From the NCBI RefSeq assembly GCF_900109465.1, contig NZ_FOAZ01000024.1:62001-126000 (forward strand): 64,000 nucleotides of DNA, given 5' to 3'. Position numbers and translations under genes: made by a program. This document shows, piece by piece, positions 16,582-26,694 of the stretch. This stretch comes from Streptacidiphilus jiangxiensis. Its GTDB lineage: Bacteria > Actinomycetota > Actinomycetes > Streptomycetales > Streptomycetaceae. The stretch's first letter is position 1. The number at the start of each line of letters is the position of its first letter. The notes under the pieces are model-generated. The model saw nothing but the letters and a program-made list of their open reading frames with translations, was not told where the DNA came from and did no database searches.

Positions 16582-17238
16582 TCAAGGAGATGTTGTTGAG
16601 TTGAGGTAGGCCAGCACCGCGCGCACCCGGCGGTTGGTGTCCTCGTCATCGGTGATGCCGAGCTTGCCGAACATGGAGGTGGTGTACTTGCCGACCGCGC
16701 TCTCGCTGAGGAAGAGCCGGCGGCCGACGGCCTGGTTGGACAGCCCCTCCGCCATCAGCGCCAGCACCTCGCGCTCGCGGTCGGTCAGGCGGTCCAGGGA
16801 GCGGCTCGGGGATCCGGTCGAGAGCAGCTTGGCGATCACCGCCGGGTCCATCGCGGTCCCGCCCGCGGCGACGCGCTCCAGGGCGTCGACGAACTGGTCC
16901 GCGTCGAAGACGCTCTCCTTGAGCAGGTAGCCGACGCCGCCCGAGCCGTCCGCCAGCAGCTCGCGCGCGTACAGCTGCTCGACGTGCTGGGAGAGGATCA
17001 GGATCGGCAGCCCGGGCACCTCGCGGCGGGCCGCGAGTGCCGCGCGCAGGCCCTCGTCCGTCTGGTTCGGCGGCATCCGCACGTCGACCACCGAGACATC
17101 GGGGCGGAACGCGAGCAGCGCCTGAAGCGTCTCGGGACCGGTGCTCGCCGTGGCCACCACCTCGTGACCGCAGGCCTCGATCAGGCGGACCATCCCGTCG
17201 CGCAGCAGGTAGAGGTCTTCGGCTACAAGGATTCGCAT
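16582..17238 (-). CDS. NarL/LuxR-type response regulator
   Basis: 218-aa two-component response regulator. The receiver domain has the acidic pocket at Glu7/Asp8, the phosphoacceptor Asp52 in SVVDVRMPP, and Lys near residue 106 in YLLKES. The C-terminal LuxR helix-turn-helix (about residues 150-210) has LTDREREVLALMAEGLSNQ. The start overlaps the 3' end of the histidine kinase by 16 bp, so kinase and regulator are translationally coupled. Regulon is unknown; the three-helix membrane protein divergently placed beyond the kinase is a candidate neighbour target. Confidence 0.93.
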   Translation of the reverse strand: MRILVAEDLYLLRDGMVRLIEACGHEVVATASTGPETLQALLAFRPDVSVVDVRMPPNQTDEGLRAALAARREVPGLPILILSQHVEQLYARELLADGSGGVGYLLKESVFDADQFVDALERVAAGGTAMDPAVIAKLLSTGSPSRSLDRLTDREREVLALMAEGLSNQAVGRRLFLSESAVGKYTTSMFGKLGITDDEDTNRRVRAVLAYLNSTTSP

Positions 17239-18476
17239 GGAACCATGATGATCGCTCGGGTGGGGCCACCGCGCGGACTCGTCACCTCCAACGTGCCGTC
17301 GAACACCGCGAGCCGACGGCGCAGGCCGTCGAGGCCGCCACCGGCGCGCACCTCGGCGCCGCCCCTGCCGTCGTCCTCGACCTCGACGACCAGGGCGGCC
17401 ATGTCCCGGCCGATCGTGATCCGCGCGTGGGTCGCGTGGGCGTGCTTGGCCGCATTGGTCAGCAGCTCGGCGACCGCGAAGTACAGCGCCGACTCGATCG
17501 GCGCCTCCAACTCCGCTGCGGCCTCGCCCCGGACATCCACCTCCGCCTCCAGCGGGCTGTCCAGCGCGAGCGCGCGCAGGGCGTCGACGAGCCCGCGCTC
17601 GCTCAGCACCGGCGGGCTGATCCCCCGGATCAGTTCGCGCAGTTCGGCCAGCGAGGCGGTCGCACCGGCCTGGGCCTCACGCATCAGCGCCCGGGCCGCC
17701 TCGGGGTCACGGTCCATCAGCTTCTGCGCGGTCGCCAGGGACAGTCCGAGTGCGACCAACCGCGCCTGCGCGCCGTCGTGCAGGTCCCGCTCGATCCGGC
17801 GGATCTCGGCGGCCTGCGCCACCGTCACATCGGCGCGCTGTGCCGTCAGTTCGTCCACCCGCTCGGCCAGCGCCATCGCGGGCGAAGGCCGCAGGAAGCG
17901 CGCCGCGACCGGCTCCAGCAGGCGCCAGGCGAAGGGGGCGGCGGCGAGGGCGACCACGAGACCGAGAGCCCCGGCGAGTCGGGCGAACAGCTGTGACTCG
18001 TTGAGCCCGAGGACGGCCAGGGCCAGCCCCACCGGCGGCACGGCCGCGACCAGGCCCGCCGTGAACGGCGCGACGGCCACGAACCGCAGGTCCCGCACGT
18101 TGGCCGGGTCGCGCCAACGGACCCGCCACCGCTGGTCCATGAGCGCGTCGCGCCGGGTGCGCTCGTAGGAGAAGCCGTTCCACCAGTAGCCGGTGGAGAG
18201 TCGGGTCACCGGCCCCGCCTCCCGATAGCCGCCGGGAATCCTCGTCCCGGTCCACCGCGCGACCAGACGCCGCACGGCCTGACAGACCGGACGGGCGAGG
18301 CCGACCGTGCCGACGACGACCAGGAGCACCGGTGCCGGCCACGACCAGGGGTTCGCGGCTCCCCACCAGATCCCCAGCGCGACGGCCGCCACCCACGTAC
18401 TCGGCACCGCCAGGCACACCGCCGCGACGGCACACGACCGCCCGAACCCCGACACCCACGCACCGACCAGCCTCAT
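17223..18476 (-). CDS. Sensor histidine kinase (HisKA_3 type)
   Basis: 417-aa membrane sensor kinase. Hydrophobic segments at about residues 12-65 and 135-185 bracket a region with the RERT/YWWNGFSYERT signature of the actinobacterial putative sensor domain. The dimerisation/phosphoacceptor box RRIERDLHDGAQARL has His233, and the HATPase domain shows NAAKHAHATHA and GRGG (about residues 320-400). It pairs with the overlapping NarL-type regulator. The ATG preceding RLVGAW was chosen as the start because the first membrane segment begins directly after it; longer in-frame starts would add an unlikely Pro/Arg-rich tail. Confidence 0.92.
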   Translation of the reverse strand: MRLVGAWVSGFGRSCAVAAVCLAVPSTWVAAVALGIWWGAANPWSWPAPVLLVVVGTVGLARPVCQAVRRLVARWTGTRIPGGYREAGPVTRLSTGYWWNGFSYERTRRDALMDQRWRVRWRDPANVRDLRFVAVAPFTAGLVAAVPPVGLALAVLGLNESQLFARLAGALGLVVALAAAPFAWRLLEPVAARFLRPSPAMALAERVDELTAQRADVTVAQAAEIRRIERDLHDGAQARLVALGLSLATAQKLMDRDPEAARALMREAQAGATASLAELRELIRGISPPVLSERGLVDALRALALDSPLEAEVDVRGEAAAELEAPIESALYFAVAELLTNAAKHAHATHARITIGRDMAALVVEVEDDGRGGAEVRAGGGLDGLRRRLAVFDGTLEVTSPRGGPTRAIIMVPCESL

Positions 18477-18627
18477 TGCGCACCCTCCGTGCTCCCGTTC
18501 GATGCTCCCACCCTGCCTGCCGCAGGGCCGGGAACGGCCCGGTTCAGCGCAGGAGTGGGGCTGGCCCCACCCTGTCGTGGGCCCGGACGCATACCGGCGC
18601 CCTCGGCCGCTCCGTAGCGTCGAAGGC

Positions 18628-18975
18628 ATGGAGATCACGAGCATGGAGAACACCGCGAACACCTCGCTCACGGTGCGGCGCAGCGTCCAGGTCTACGCCG
18701 TCCTCAGCACCGCCGCGCTGCTCACGGTCGTCGCCGTGTCCGCGAGCGGCGGCGCGACCAGCACGTTCATGTGGGTCCGGGCCGGTCTGCTGCCGTTGCT
18801 CTCGTCGGTGCTGCTGCGGCTGTCGCCGGCGCGGCTGCGCGTGGTCGGTGTCGTGCTGCCGGTCGCGATCATCGGCATCGACCTGGTCCCGGGCGTCTGC
18901 CCGCTCTGGTTCGCCGCCGTACAGGCCGTCTGCATGCTGCCGGTGGTGCGGATCGCCGTCGCCGTCAGGCGCTGA
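18628..18975 (+). CDS. Small membrane protein, unknown function
   Basis: 115-aa protein with three predicted hydrophobic segments (about residues 22-42, 50-68 and 72-105) and no recognised domain. Short, positively charged termini suggest a polytopic inner-membrane protein. A GAAGG motif lies 3-7 bases before the ATG, close for a ribosome site, and TAGCGT at 18615-18620 could be a -10 element, so the mRNA may be nearly leaderless. It is divergent from the sensor kinase operon, which could control it. Confidence 0.6.
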   Translation: MEITSMENTANTSLTVRRSVQVYAVLSTAALLTVVAVSASGGATSTFMWVRAGLLPLLSSVLLRLSPARLRVVGVVLPVAIIGIDLVPGVCPLWFAAVQAVCMLPVVRIAVAVRR

Positions 18976-18995
18976 TGACGCAGAGCAGCAGAGAA

Positions 18996-19034
18996 AGGGA
19001 GGCACCCCGGGCGTCGTGCCCGAGGTGCCTCCCT
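18996..19034. terminator. Bidirectional terminator between membrane protein and pheT
   Basis: AGGGAGGCACC (18996-19006) and GGTGCCTCCCT (19024-19034) form an 11-bp stem with a further GGGC/GCCC pairing inside. It sits between the ends of two convergent genes and should stop transcription from both sides. Confidence 0.85.
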
Positions 19035-19053
19035 CTGTCGTTGCCGACCGGCG

Positions 19054-21582
19054 TCAGCCGCGCAGGGTCGCCCCCACGCGGGCGGTGGCCTCGGCCACGG
19101 CCGACTCGCGAGCCGCGGAGGCCTCGTCGGCCGTCAGCGTGCGGTCGGCGGCGCGGAAGCGCAGCGCGTAGGCCAGCGACTTCCTGCCCTCGCCCAGGCT
19201 CTCGCCCCGGTAGACGTCGAACAGGCGCAGCGACTCCAGCAGCGAGCCGGCACCGGCGCGCAGCGCGGCCTCGACGTCGGCGGCCTTGACCGCGTCGTCG
19301 ACGACGAGCGCCACGTCCTGCGTCGCCACCGGGAAGGTGGAGATCTTCGGGCCGGTGGCCTTGGCCGCGCCGCCCTCGGTGAGCAGGTCGAGGTCGAGCT
19401 CCATCGCGCAGGTGCGCTCCGGCAGGTTCATCGCCTTGACGACGCGCGGGTGCAGCTCACCGGCGTGGCCGACCAGCTGCTCGCCGACGTACAGCGCGGC
19501 GCAGCGGCCCGGGTGCCACGGGGTGTGCTGGTCCTGGCGGACGGTCAGCTCGACACCGGCGGCGTCCGCGACGGTGCGCGCGGCCTCGACGGCGTCGGCC
19601 CAGGTCCACGCCGTCGCCTTGCCCCACCAGCCCTGCGGGTCGCGGCTGCCCGCGAACACCGCGCCGACACGGTACGGCTGACGCGGCAGGGCCGCGTCCA
19701 GCTGCGCGATCTCGTCCTCGGTGGGACGGCGGTCCACCGGCAGGCGAGGCGCCTGGTACAGCGTCTCCGCCGTGCCGTCGACGCGGAAGACCCGGCCGAG
19801 CTCGAACAGCGCCACATCCGTGTTCCCGCGGCCCACGTTGCGGTGCAGCGCGCCCAGCAGGCCCGGCAGCATGGTGGTGCGGAGCGAGGGCTCCTCGTGC
19901 GAGATCGGGTTCGCGATCTTCACGGTCGCGCGGCGCGGGTCGCCCGCCTCGATGCCGAGGCTGTCGAGCACGGCCTCGCCGATGAACGGGTAGTTCTGCA
20001 CCTCGACCTGACCGGCCGAGGCCAGCGCGATGCCGATCCGGCGGCGCAGCCGCTGCGCCTCGGTCAGGCCACGGCCCGCCGGGACGTTCGGCAGCGTGGA
20101 GGGCAGGTTCTCGTAGCCCTCCAGCCGGATGACCTCCTCGCAGAGGTCGTTCGGGTCGGTGAGGTCGGGACGCCAGGTCGGCGGGGTGACCACGAGGACG
20201 TCGCTGCCGACGACCGTGCAGCCGACCTCCTGGAGGCGGCGCACGACGGTCTCGCGCCCGTACTCCTGGCCCGCGACGCGGTCCGGGAGGTCGGCGGAGA
20301 TGGAGATCGAGTGCACCGGGTGCGGCGCGGCGATGTCCGTCACGCCCGCCTCGGCGGTGCCACCGGCGACCAGGACCAGCAGGTCCACCGCGCGCTGCGC
20401 GGCGGCCTTGGTGGCCTCCGGGTCGACGCCGCGCTCGAAGCGCTTGGCCGCCTCGGAGGGCAGCTTGTGGCGCCGCGCACTGCGGGCGATCGAGACGGGC
20501 GCGAAGTGCGCGGCCTCGATGACGATCTCGGTGGTGCCGTTGACCTCGCCGGTCTCCGGGTCGACGACCGCGTCGGCGATCTCGGTGCCGGCGCCGCCCA
20601 TGACGCCGGCGATGCCGATCGGGCGGGATCCCGAGGGTCCGTCGCAGATCAGCAGGTCCTCGGCGTCGAGGGTGCGCTCCACGCCGTCCAGCGTGCGCAG
20701 CTTCTCGCCCGGCGTCGCGCGGCGGACCGTGATCGCGCCGTCGACGCGGTGCCGGTCGTAGGCGTGCAGCGGCTGACCCATCTCGATCATCACGTAGTTG
20801 GTGATGTCGACGGCCAGCGAGATCGGGCGCATGCCCGCCTTCTGGATCCGGCGCTGCATCCAGATCGGCGACTTGGCCGCCGGATCCACGCCGACGACGC
20901 TGCGCGCGACGAAACGGTCGCAGCCGAACTGGTCCTCGACCTTGACCAGCGGGCCGTAGGCGTTGGCCGGCGGCACGTCGATCAGGGCCGGGTCGCGCAG
21001 CGGCAGGCCGTAGGCGATGGCCGTCTCACGGGCCACGCCGCGCATCGACAGGCAGTAGCCGCGGTCGGCGGTCACCGCGATGTCCAGCACCTCGTCGACC
21101 AGCTCCAGCAGCTCGATCGCGTCGGTGCCGGGCTCGTACTCCGGCGGCAGCACGATGATGCCGTCGTGGTCGTCGCCCATGCCCAGCTCGCGGGCCGAGC
21201 AGATCATGCCCTCGGAGGTCTTGCCGTAGGTCGCACGCGCCGCGATCGGGAACGGGCCGGGCAGGACCGCGCCGGGCAGCACCACGACGACCTTGTCGCC
21301 GACCGCGAAGTTGCGGGCACCGCAGACGATGTTCTGCGGCTCGCCGGTGCCGTTGGCGTCGCCGACGTCCACCTGGCAGTAGCGGATCGGCTTCTTGAAC
21401 TCGGTGAGCTCCTCGATCGCCAGCACCTGACCGACCACGAGCGGGCCCTTGAGGTCGGCGCCGAGCTGCTCCACGCCCTCGACCTCGAGGCCGGCGCGGA
21501 TCAGCTTGGTCTGGATGTCTCGGCCGGTCTCGCCGGCGGGGAGGTCGACGTACTCCCGCAGCCAGGAAAGCGGGACGCGCAT
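19054..21582 (-). CDS. pheT: Phenylalanyl-tRNA synthetase beta subunit
   Basis: 842-aa beta chain of the alpha2-beta2 PheRS, which charges tRNA-Phe in the cytoplasm. Domain order is complete: EMAP/tRNA-binding-like domain (about residues 40-155), B3/4 editing region, B5 domain, catalytic-like core and the C-terminal FDX-ACB anticodon-binding domain ([14 protein letters not shown] through the end). Length is typical. The ATG shares one base with the pheS stop (TGATG), the usual pheST coupling. Confidence 0.97.
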   Translation of the reverse strand: MRVPLSWLREYVDLPAGETGRDIQTKLIRAGLEVEGVEQLGADLKGPLVVGQVLAIEELTEFKKPIRYCQVDVGDANGTGEPQNIVCGARNFAVGDKVVVVLPGAVLPGPFPIAARATYGKTSEGMICSARELGMGDDHDGIIVLPPEYEPGTDAIELLELVDEVLDIAVTADRGYCLSMRGVARETAIAYGLPLRDPALIDVPPANAYGPLVKVEDQFGCDRFVARSVVGVDPAAKSPIWMQRRIQKAGMRPISLAVDITNYVMIEMGQPLHAYDRHRVDGAITVRRATPGEKLRTLDGVERTLDAEDLLICDGPSGSRPIGIAGVMGGAGTEIADAVVDPETGEVNGTTEIVIEAAHFAPVSIARSARRHKLPSEAAKRFERGVDPEATKAAAQRAVDLLVLVAGGTAEAGVTDIAAPHPVHSISISADLPDRVAGQEYGRETVVRRLQEVGCTVVGSDVLVVTPPTWRPDLTDPNDLCEEVIRLEGYENLPSTLPNVPAGRGLTEAQRLRRRIGIALASAGQVEVQNYPFIGEAVLDSLGIEAGDPRRATVKIANPISHEEPSLRTTMLPGLLGALHRNVGRGNTDVALFELGRVFRVDGTAETLYQAPRLPVDRRPTEDEIAQLDAALPRQPYRVGAVFAGSRDPQGWWGKATAWTWADAVEAARTVADAAGVELTVRQDQHTPWHPGRCAALYVGEQLVGHAGELHPRVVKAMNLPERTCAMELDLDLLTEGGAAKATGPKISTFPVATQDVALVVDDAVKAADVEAALRAGAGSLLESLRLFDVYRGESLGEGRKSLAYALRFRAADRTLTADEASAARESAVAEATARVGATLRG

Positions 21583-22691
21583 CAGATCTCCATCCCGAAC
21601 GGAAGGGTGAAACGCACGTCACCCTCGACGATGTCTCGCATGTCCTCGACGTTGTGCCGGAACATGAGCATGCGCTCGATGCCGAAGCCGAACGCGAAGC
21701 CGCTGTACTTGTTGGGGTCGATCCCGCAGGCGACCAGCACGCGCGGGTTGACCATGCCGCAGCCGCCGAGCTCGATCCAGCCCTCGGAGGAGCAGGTCCG
21801 GCAGGGACGGTCCGGGTTGCCGACGGACTCGCCGCGGCAGACGAAGCAGACCATGTCCATCTCGGCGGACGGCTCGGTGAAGGGGAAGTAGTTGGGGCGC
21901 AGGCGGGTGGAGATGCCCTCGCCGAAGAGCGACGCGACCATGTGGTCGAGGGTGCCCTTCAGGTCCGCCATGGTCAGGCCCTCGTCCACGGCGAGCAGCT
22001 CGACCTGGTTGAAGACGGGGGTGTGCGTGGCGTCCAGCTCGTCGCTGCGGAACACGCGGCCCGGGCAGATCACGTAGACCGGCGGCTCGGCGGCGGCCAG
22101 GAGCGAACGGATCTGCACACCGGAGGTGTGCGTGCGGAGCACGACGGAGTCGGCGTCCTTGAGGAAGAAGGTGTCCTGGGTGGAACGCGCCGGGTGGTCC
22201 GGGCCCATGTTGAGGGCGTCGAAGTTCAGCCACTCGGCCTCGACCTCGGGGCCCTCGGCGACGGAGTAGCCCATGGCCGTGAAGACGTCCATCAGCCGCT
22301 CGGCGAAGGTCGTCAGCGGGTGCCGGCCGCCGCGCGGGGCGCGGTCGTAGGGCAGCGTGACGTCCACGGCCTCCTCGACCAGCACGCGCGCGTCCCGCTC
22401 GGCCTCGAGCGCGACACGGCGCTCGGCGAGCGCCTTGTTGACCGCGCCACGGGCGGCACCGACGAGCTTGCCCGCGGCGGCCTTCGCGGCCGGCGGCAGC
22501 GCGCCGATCTCACGGTTCGCGAGGGCGAGCGGGGAGCGGTCACCGGTGTGCGCGACCTTGGCCTCGTGCAGGGCGTCGAGACCGGTGGCGGCGGCGAAGG
22601 CGGCGATCGCCTCGTCGCGAAGACGCTCGATCTCCTCCGGCTTCAACGCCTCGACCTCCACCGGGTCGTACGACTTGTTGGGTGCGGACAT
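21582..22691 (-). CDS. pheS: Phenylalanyl-tRNA synthetase alpha subunit
   Basis: 369-aa alpha chain containing the class II catalytic core. The N-terminal coiled-coil (residues 10-85) contacts tRNA, followed by motif 1, motif 2 ([18 protein letters not shown]) and motif 3 with [12 protein letters not shown] near the C-terminus. The ATG is preceded by GGAAG 8 bases upstream. A TAGACT -10-like hexamer lies at about 22731-22736 on the minus strand, giving a short leader; I see no T-box structure. Confidence 0.97.
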   Translation of the reverse strand: MSAPNKSYDPVEVEALKPEEIERLRDEAIAAFAAATGLDALHEAKVAHTGDRSPLALANREIGALPPAAKAAAGKLVGAARGAVNKALAERRVALEAERDARVLVEEAVDVTLPYDRAPRGGRHPLTTFAERLMDVFTAMGYSVAEGPEVEAEWLNFDALNMGPDHPARSTQDTFFLKDADSVVLRTHTSGVQIRSLLAAAEPPVYVICPGRVFRSDELDATHTPVFNQVELLAVDEGLTMADLKGTLDHMVASLFGEGISTRLRPNYFPFTEPSAEMDMVCFVCRGESVGNPDRPCRTCSSEGWIELGGCGMVNPRVLVACGIDPNKYSGFAFGFGIERMLMFRHNVEDMRDIVEGDVRFTLPFGMEI

Positions 22692-22785
22692 CTCTCTCTT
22701 CCCGTTTGCGGCAACGCGCGGCCAATCGCCGAGTCTAATGGGTTCGGGGACGGATCCCTTTCGCAGTCCAGGCGCCATGCACCTT

Positions 22786-22939
22786 CAGGGGCGCGGGGCT
22801 GGACCGATTTGCGGCTCCGCCGCGTGGGCGCGACAAGCCACCCGAGGCGGGAATTCACCGAACGAGCAGGGCCATCCGCACAGGGTGGTTTCTCGCGCCC
22901 CGCGGCGGAGCCGCATATCGGTTCAGCCTCGCGCCCCTG
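22786..22939. repeat. Palindromic intergenic repeat, copy 2
   Basis: Starts with CAGGGGCGCGGGGCTGGACC and ends with the near-complementary GGTTCAGCCTCGCGCCCCTG. Inside are a second inverted pair around GCGGCTCCGCCGCG and the CAGGGCCATCCGCACAGGG module shared with copy 1. It fills the space between the divergent promoter side of pheS and the 3' end of a histidine kinase. Confidence 0.8.
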
Positions 22940-22946
22940 ATGTGGC

Positions 22947-24056
22947 TTACGCCAGTACTTCAGGGATCCCGGGCGGCAGAATAAATCGGAAACTCGCGCC
23001 ACCCTCGGGCCCGCGGTCGACGCGGATGCTTCCGCCGTGCGCCTCGACGATGCCCTTGACGATGTAGAGACCCAGCCCCGTGCCGCCGCGCTTGCTGCCG
23101 CGCCAGAAACGGGTGAAGACGCGCGGGATCGACTCCTCGGGGATACCTGGCCCCTGGTCGCTCACCGTCACCGCCGTCCCTTCGCGGACCCGCCCGGACG
23201 TCTCCACGGACTTCGCGGGCTCGACCTCGATGGTGACAGTGCCTTCGCCGTGGCGCACCGCATTTTCCAGGAGGTTGCCCAGCACCTGGTCCATCTTGTC
23301 CGCGTCCGCCCACAGCAGCGGCAGCGGCTCCTCGATCCGGATCGAGAAACGTTCCGCCGCCACTCCGGCGGCGACCAGCCCGTCCACATGGCGCTGCACC
23401 GCGCCGTCCAGCCGCACCGGCTGCCTGCGGACCTCCAGCCGGCCGGAGTCGATCCGGGAGATGTCGAGCAGCTCCGCGATCAGCCGGGTGACCCGGTTCG
23501 CGTCGGCGTCGACCGTCTCCAGCATCAGCTTCTTCTGGTCCTCGGTGAACCGCTCCCACTTCTGCAGCAGCGTCGCCGTGAAGCCCTTGACGCTGGTCAG
23601 CGGCGAGCGCAGCTCGTGCGCGACGGTCGCGATCAGCTCGGCGTGGCTGCGTTCGGTGCGTCGCCGCGCCTCCGTGCCGCGCAGCGCGACGACCACGCGC
23701 CGGACCGGACCGCAGCCGACGTCGCGGACGTAGCGGGCCGAGACCAGGACCTCGCGCCCGCCGGGACCGGGCAGCAGCAGGTTGCGTTCGGGCTGACGGG
23801 TGCGGATGTCGAGGCCGCCGTAGGGGTCGGTGAGCTGCCACCAGCGGCGGCCCTCCAGGTCCTCCAGGGGCAGCGCCTCGTCCAGCGGACGACCGAGTAC
23901 CGTCTCCGCGGCCAGGCCGGTCACCCGGACCGCCGCACGGTTGAAGACGACGACGCGACCGTGCTCGTCGGCGATCAGCAGGCCGTCGGGGAGTTCCTCG
24001 GGGTCGAACGCGATCCGTGGGGGCGCGACGCGCTGCCCCGGTAGCCGGCCCGACAT
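22947..24056 (-). CDS. PAS-domain cytoplasmic histidine kinase
   Basis: 369-aa kinase without membrane segments. A PAS domain (about residues 18-125) begins with PDGLLIADEHGRVVVFNRA. The HisKA box SHAELIATVAHELRSPLTSV has the phosphoacceptor His147, and the HATPase domain shows NLLENAVRHGEG, DQGPGIP and GGTGLGLYIVKG. The start at 24056 is supported by GGAGG 8 bases upstream; a GTG three codons earlier overlaps that site. No response regulator is adjacent, so it is an orphan sensor located between pheS and the rRNA/tRNA methylase, as in other streptomycetes. Confidence 0.92.
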   Translation of the reverse strand: MSGRLPGQRVAPPRIAFDPEELPDGLLIADEHGRVVVFNRAAVRVTGLAAETVLGRPLDEALPLEDLEGRRWWQLTDPYGGLDIRTRQPERNLLLPGPGGREVLVSARYVRDVGCGPVRRVVVALRGTEARRRTERSHAELIATVAHELRSPLTSVKGFTATLLQKWERFTEDQKKLMLETVDADANRVTRLIAELLDISRIDSGRLEVRRQPVRLDGAVQRHVDGLVAAGVAAERFSIRIEEPLPLLWADADKMDQVLGNLLENAVRHGEGTVTIEVEPAKSVETSGRVREGTAVTVSDQGPGIPEESIPRVFTRFWRGSKRGGTGLGLYIVKGIVEAHGGSIRVDRGPEGGASFRFILPPGIPEVLA

Positions 24057-24123
24057 GCGCCCCACCTCCGCTCCCCCAGCCCCCGGATGGCCACCCTAGC
24101 GAAAACGGCCCTACCCGCGGCAG

Positions 24124-24990
24124 TCAGGAACGACACCCTCCGGGCGCACGCTGGGCGCGCGCGGAGGCGTAGAGGCAGACGGCGGCGGCCGTGGCGAGGT
24201 TCAGGCTCTCGGCGTGCCCGTGGATCGGCACTCGCACCACCTCGTCCGCCAGCGCACGCGTGGCCTCCGGCAGGCCCCAGGCCTCGTTGCCGAAGAGCCA
24301 GGCCGTGGGGGCGCCCAGGGTGCCCTCGTCCAGCTCGGCATCCAGGTCGCGCTCGCCCGCGCCGTCGGCGGCGAGGACCCGGATGCCGGCCTCGCGCAGC
24401 CCGGCGACGGCCTGCTCGACCGGCACGCCGACGGCCACCGGCAGGTGGTAGAGGCTGCCGACGGAGGCGCGCACGGCCTTGGGGTTGTAGAGGTCCACGG
24501 AGGCGTCGGTCAGCACGACCGCGTCGGCGCCGGCCGCGTCGGCCGTGCGCAGCACGGTGCCGGCGTTGCCGGGGTCGCGGACGTTGGCCAGCAGCGCGAC
24601 CAGCCGCGGCTTCGCGGCGAGGACCGCCTCGAAGGAGGTGTCGACGAAGCGGCAGATGGCGACGATGCCCTGCGGGGTGACCGTGTCGCAGACGGCGGCG
24701 ATGACCTCGTCGGTCGCGGTCAGCACCGGGACGCGCTCGGCGCGGGCGCGGGCGAGCAGGTCGGCGTGGCGCTCGGCCGCCTCCGGGGTGGTGTAGATCT
24801 CCACCACGGAGTGGCTGCCGTCCGGGAGGGTGCCGAAGTCCACGGCCTCGCGCACGGCCTGCGGGCCCTCGGCGAGGAAACGCCGCTCCTTGCCGCGCTG
24901 GGCGCGGCGGGAGAGCCGCCGGGCGGCGTTGACCCGGGGCGAGCGCAGCGAGGTGAGCTCGGGCTGGGACGACGGGTGCGGCAGGGACAT
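24124..24990 (-). CDS. SpoU/TrmH-family RNA 2'-O-methyltransferase
   Basis: 288-aa SPOUT methyltransferase. An N-terminal substrate-binding domain (about residues 15-95) contains RFLAEGPQAVREA. The knotted catalytic domain has motif 1 NVRDPGNAGTVLRTADA, motif 2 WLFGNEAWGLP and motif 3 HGHAESLNLATAAAVCLYA. Such enzymes 2'-O-methylate ribose in rRNA or tRNA; the target cannot be told here. Two ATGs are possible (24990 and 25002); GGAG lies too near the longer one, so the shorter is chosen with moderate certainty. It is downstream of rplT. Confidence 0.88.
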   Translation of the reverse strand: MSLPHPSSQPELTSLRSPRVNAARRLSRRAQRGKERRFLAEGPQAVREAVDFGTLPDGSHSVVEIYTTPEAAERHADLLARARAERVPVLTATDEVIAAVCDTVTPQGIVAICRFVDTSFEAVLAAKPRLVALLANVRDPGNAGTVLRTADAAGADAVVLTDASVDLYNPKAVRASVGSLYHLPVAVGVPVEQAVAGLREAGIRVLAADGAGERDLDAELDEGTLGAPTAWLFGNEAWGLPEATRALADEVVRVPIHGHAESLNLATAAAVCLYASARAQRAPGGCRS

Positions 24991-25127
24991 CGCGGTGATC
25001 ATCACTCCAAGACCGGACAAGACCGGAGACCGGTAGAACGAATCGGGCCCGCAGGGGGTCACCCCCTGCGGGCCCGGTTGCATCCACCCTGCGGGTGGAG
25101 GTGCTACTGCGCCACCGCGAAGGCAGC

Positions 25128-25520
25128 TCAGGCGGCGGCGTCGGCCTTCGGCGCGTTGACGTCGGCCGGCAGCGCCTTGCGGGCGGCCTCGACCAGCGCC
25201 TCGAACGCGGCGGAGTCGTTGACGGCCAGCTCGGCCAGCATCTTGCGGTCGATCTCGATGTTGGCAGCCTTCAGGCCCTGGATCAGGCGGTTGTAGGTCA
25301 TGCCGTTCGCGCGGGCGGCCGCGTTGATGCGCTGGATCCAGAGCTGACGGAAGTCGCCCTTGCGCTTCTTGCGGTCGTTGTAGTTGTAGACGAACGAGTG
25401 GGTGACCTGCTCCTTCGCCTTGCGGTACAGGCGCGAGCGCTGGCCACGGTAGCCGCTCGCCATCTCGAGGATGACCCGGCGCTTCTTGTGGGCGTTCACT
25501 GCCCGCTTGACGCGTGCCAC
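25128..25520 (-). CDS. rplT: 50S ribosomal protein L20
   Basis: 130-aa L20, which binds 23S rRNA early in 50S assembly. The basic N-terminus [17 protein letters not shown] and [17 protein letters not shown] are diagnostic. A short Ala/Asp-rich C-terminal extension after residue 118 is common in streptomycetes. It is the last gene of infC-rpmI-rplT; in many bacteria L20 represses this operon through its leader. Confidence 0.98.
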   Translation of the reverse strand: MARVKRAVNAHKKRRVILEMASGYRGQRSRLYRKAKEQVTHSFVYNYNDRKKRKGDFRQLWIQRINAAARANGMTYNRLIQGLKAANIEIDRKMLAELAVNDSAAFEALVEAARKALPADVNAPKADAAA

Positions 25521-25612
25521 GTTATTACTCCTTCAAAGGGACCGCGGTGGGAGTCACACGGCCCGGTTACGAATGTGGTCGAAAAGGATCAGCGAGCCCC
25601 GAGGGGCAGCGA

Positions 25613-25807
25613 TCACTTGCCGAGAAGCTTCTTGATCTTCTTCGCGTCGGCGGGGGCAGCCTCGACGGTGCCGGCCAGACGGCGGGTCAGCGTCGACGAC
25701 TTGTGCTCGAGCAGGTGACGGCGACCGGCGCGCTGGCGCAGGACCTTGCCGGAGCCGGTGAGCTTGAAGCGCTTGCTGGCACCGGAGTGCGTCTTGTTCT
25801 TCGGCAT
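25613..25807 (-). CDS. rpmI: 50S ribosomal protein L35
   Basis: 64-aa L35. The sequence starts [20 protein letters not shown] and has the basic [12 protein letters not shown] core of the family. Normal length. It lies between infC and rplT, 134 and 92 bases from each, in the standard order. Confidence 0.98.
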   Translation of the reverse strand: MPKNKTHSGASKRFKLTGSGKVLRQRAGRRHLLEHKSSTLTRRLAGTVEAAPADAKKIKKLLGK

Positions 25808-25941
25808 GTCGCCGTACTCTCCTCGTCGGTCCGCTCCCGCCCGTTCCGCCTTGCGGCGACCCGAGCGGGAGCGCTTCGTTTCTGACAGGGACTCTCCGGG
25901 TGGGCACTCGGAGAGCCGGGTTGTGCAGGCGCGTCCGGCGA

Positions 25942-26694
25942 TCAGCCGGCCGCGGCCTCCGTGCCGGCCGGGGCCGGCGTCTCGGCGTCGGCGACAGCCT
26001 CGGGCTGCTCCGCCACCGGGGCCTCGATGGCCTCGTCGACCTCGACCTCATCGGCCTCGACCTCGTCGACCTCGACCTCGTCGACCTCGTCCGCGCCACC
26101 CTGGCGACGCGGGACGACGCCGGCCTGAGCCGCGGCCTTGCGGGCAGCCTGGGCCTCACGAGCCTCGGCCATGGCCTCGGTCTTCTTCTTGTGCGGACCG
26201 AGAACCATGATCATGTTTCGGCCGTCCTGCTTCGGCGAGGACTCGACGAAGCCGAGCTCCTGAACGTCCTCCGCCAGGCGCTGCAGCAGTCGGAAGCCCA
26301 GCTCGGGGCGGGACTGCTCACGGCCACGGAACATGATCGTGATCTTGACCTTGTCGCCCTGCTTGAGGAACCGAACGACGTGACCCTTCTTGGTCTCGTA
26401 GTCGTGCGGGTCGATCTTCGGCCGGAGCTTCATCTCCTTGATGACCGTGTGCGCCTGGTTCTTGCGCGCCTCACGGGCCTTCATGGCCGACTCGTACTTG
26501 AACTTGCCGTAGTCCATGAGCTTGCACACCGGCGGGCGTGCGGTCGCAGCAACCTCGACCAGGTCGAGGTCGTACTCCTGCGCGAGCTCAAGCGCCTTGG
26601 CAAGCGGCACGATGCCGACCTGCTCGCCGCTGGGACCGACGAGTCGCACCTCGGGGACGCGAATCCGGTCGTTGATGCGGGGCTCGGTGCTGAT
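25942..26694 (-). CDS. infC: Translation initiation factor IF-3, probable ATC start
   Basis: About 250-aa IF3. N-terminal domain begins [19 protein letters not shown]; the C-terminal domain has [16 protein letters not shown] and ends near residue 180. A Streptomyces-type acidic tail follows (about residues 198-250), built from [10 protein letters not shown] repeats. The start is taken as ATC at 26694-26692 because AGGAGG lies 4 bases upstream and homologues begin with (M/I)STEPRIND; no ATG, GTG or TTG is well placed. Rare initiation codons are well known for infC and serve IF3 autoregulation. An upstream in-frame methionine would extend into the leader. Confidence 0.93.
   Translation of the reverse strand: MSTEPRINDRIRVPEVRLVGPSGEQVGIVPLAKALELAQEYDLDLVEVAATARPPVCKLMDYGKFKYESAMKAREARKNQAHTVIKEMKLRPKIDPHDYETKKGHVVRFLKQGDKVKITIMFRGREQSRPELGFRLLQRLAEDVQELGFVESSPKQDGRNMIMVLGPHKKKTEAMAEAREAQAARKAAAQAGVVPRRQGGADEVDEVEVDEVEADEVEVDEAIEAPVAEQPEAVADAETPAPAGTEAAAG

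Noticed and set aside
24012..24700. Long plus-strand Arg/Pro-rich open frames across the methylase and kinase genes
   Set aside because: They are antisense shadows produced by high GC content; the minus-strand genes have full domain signatures.
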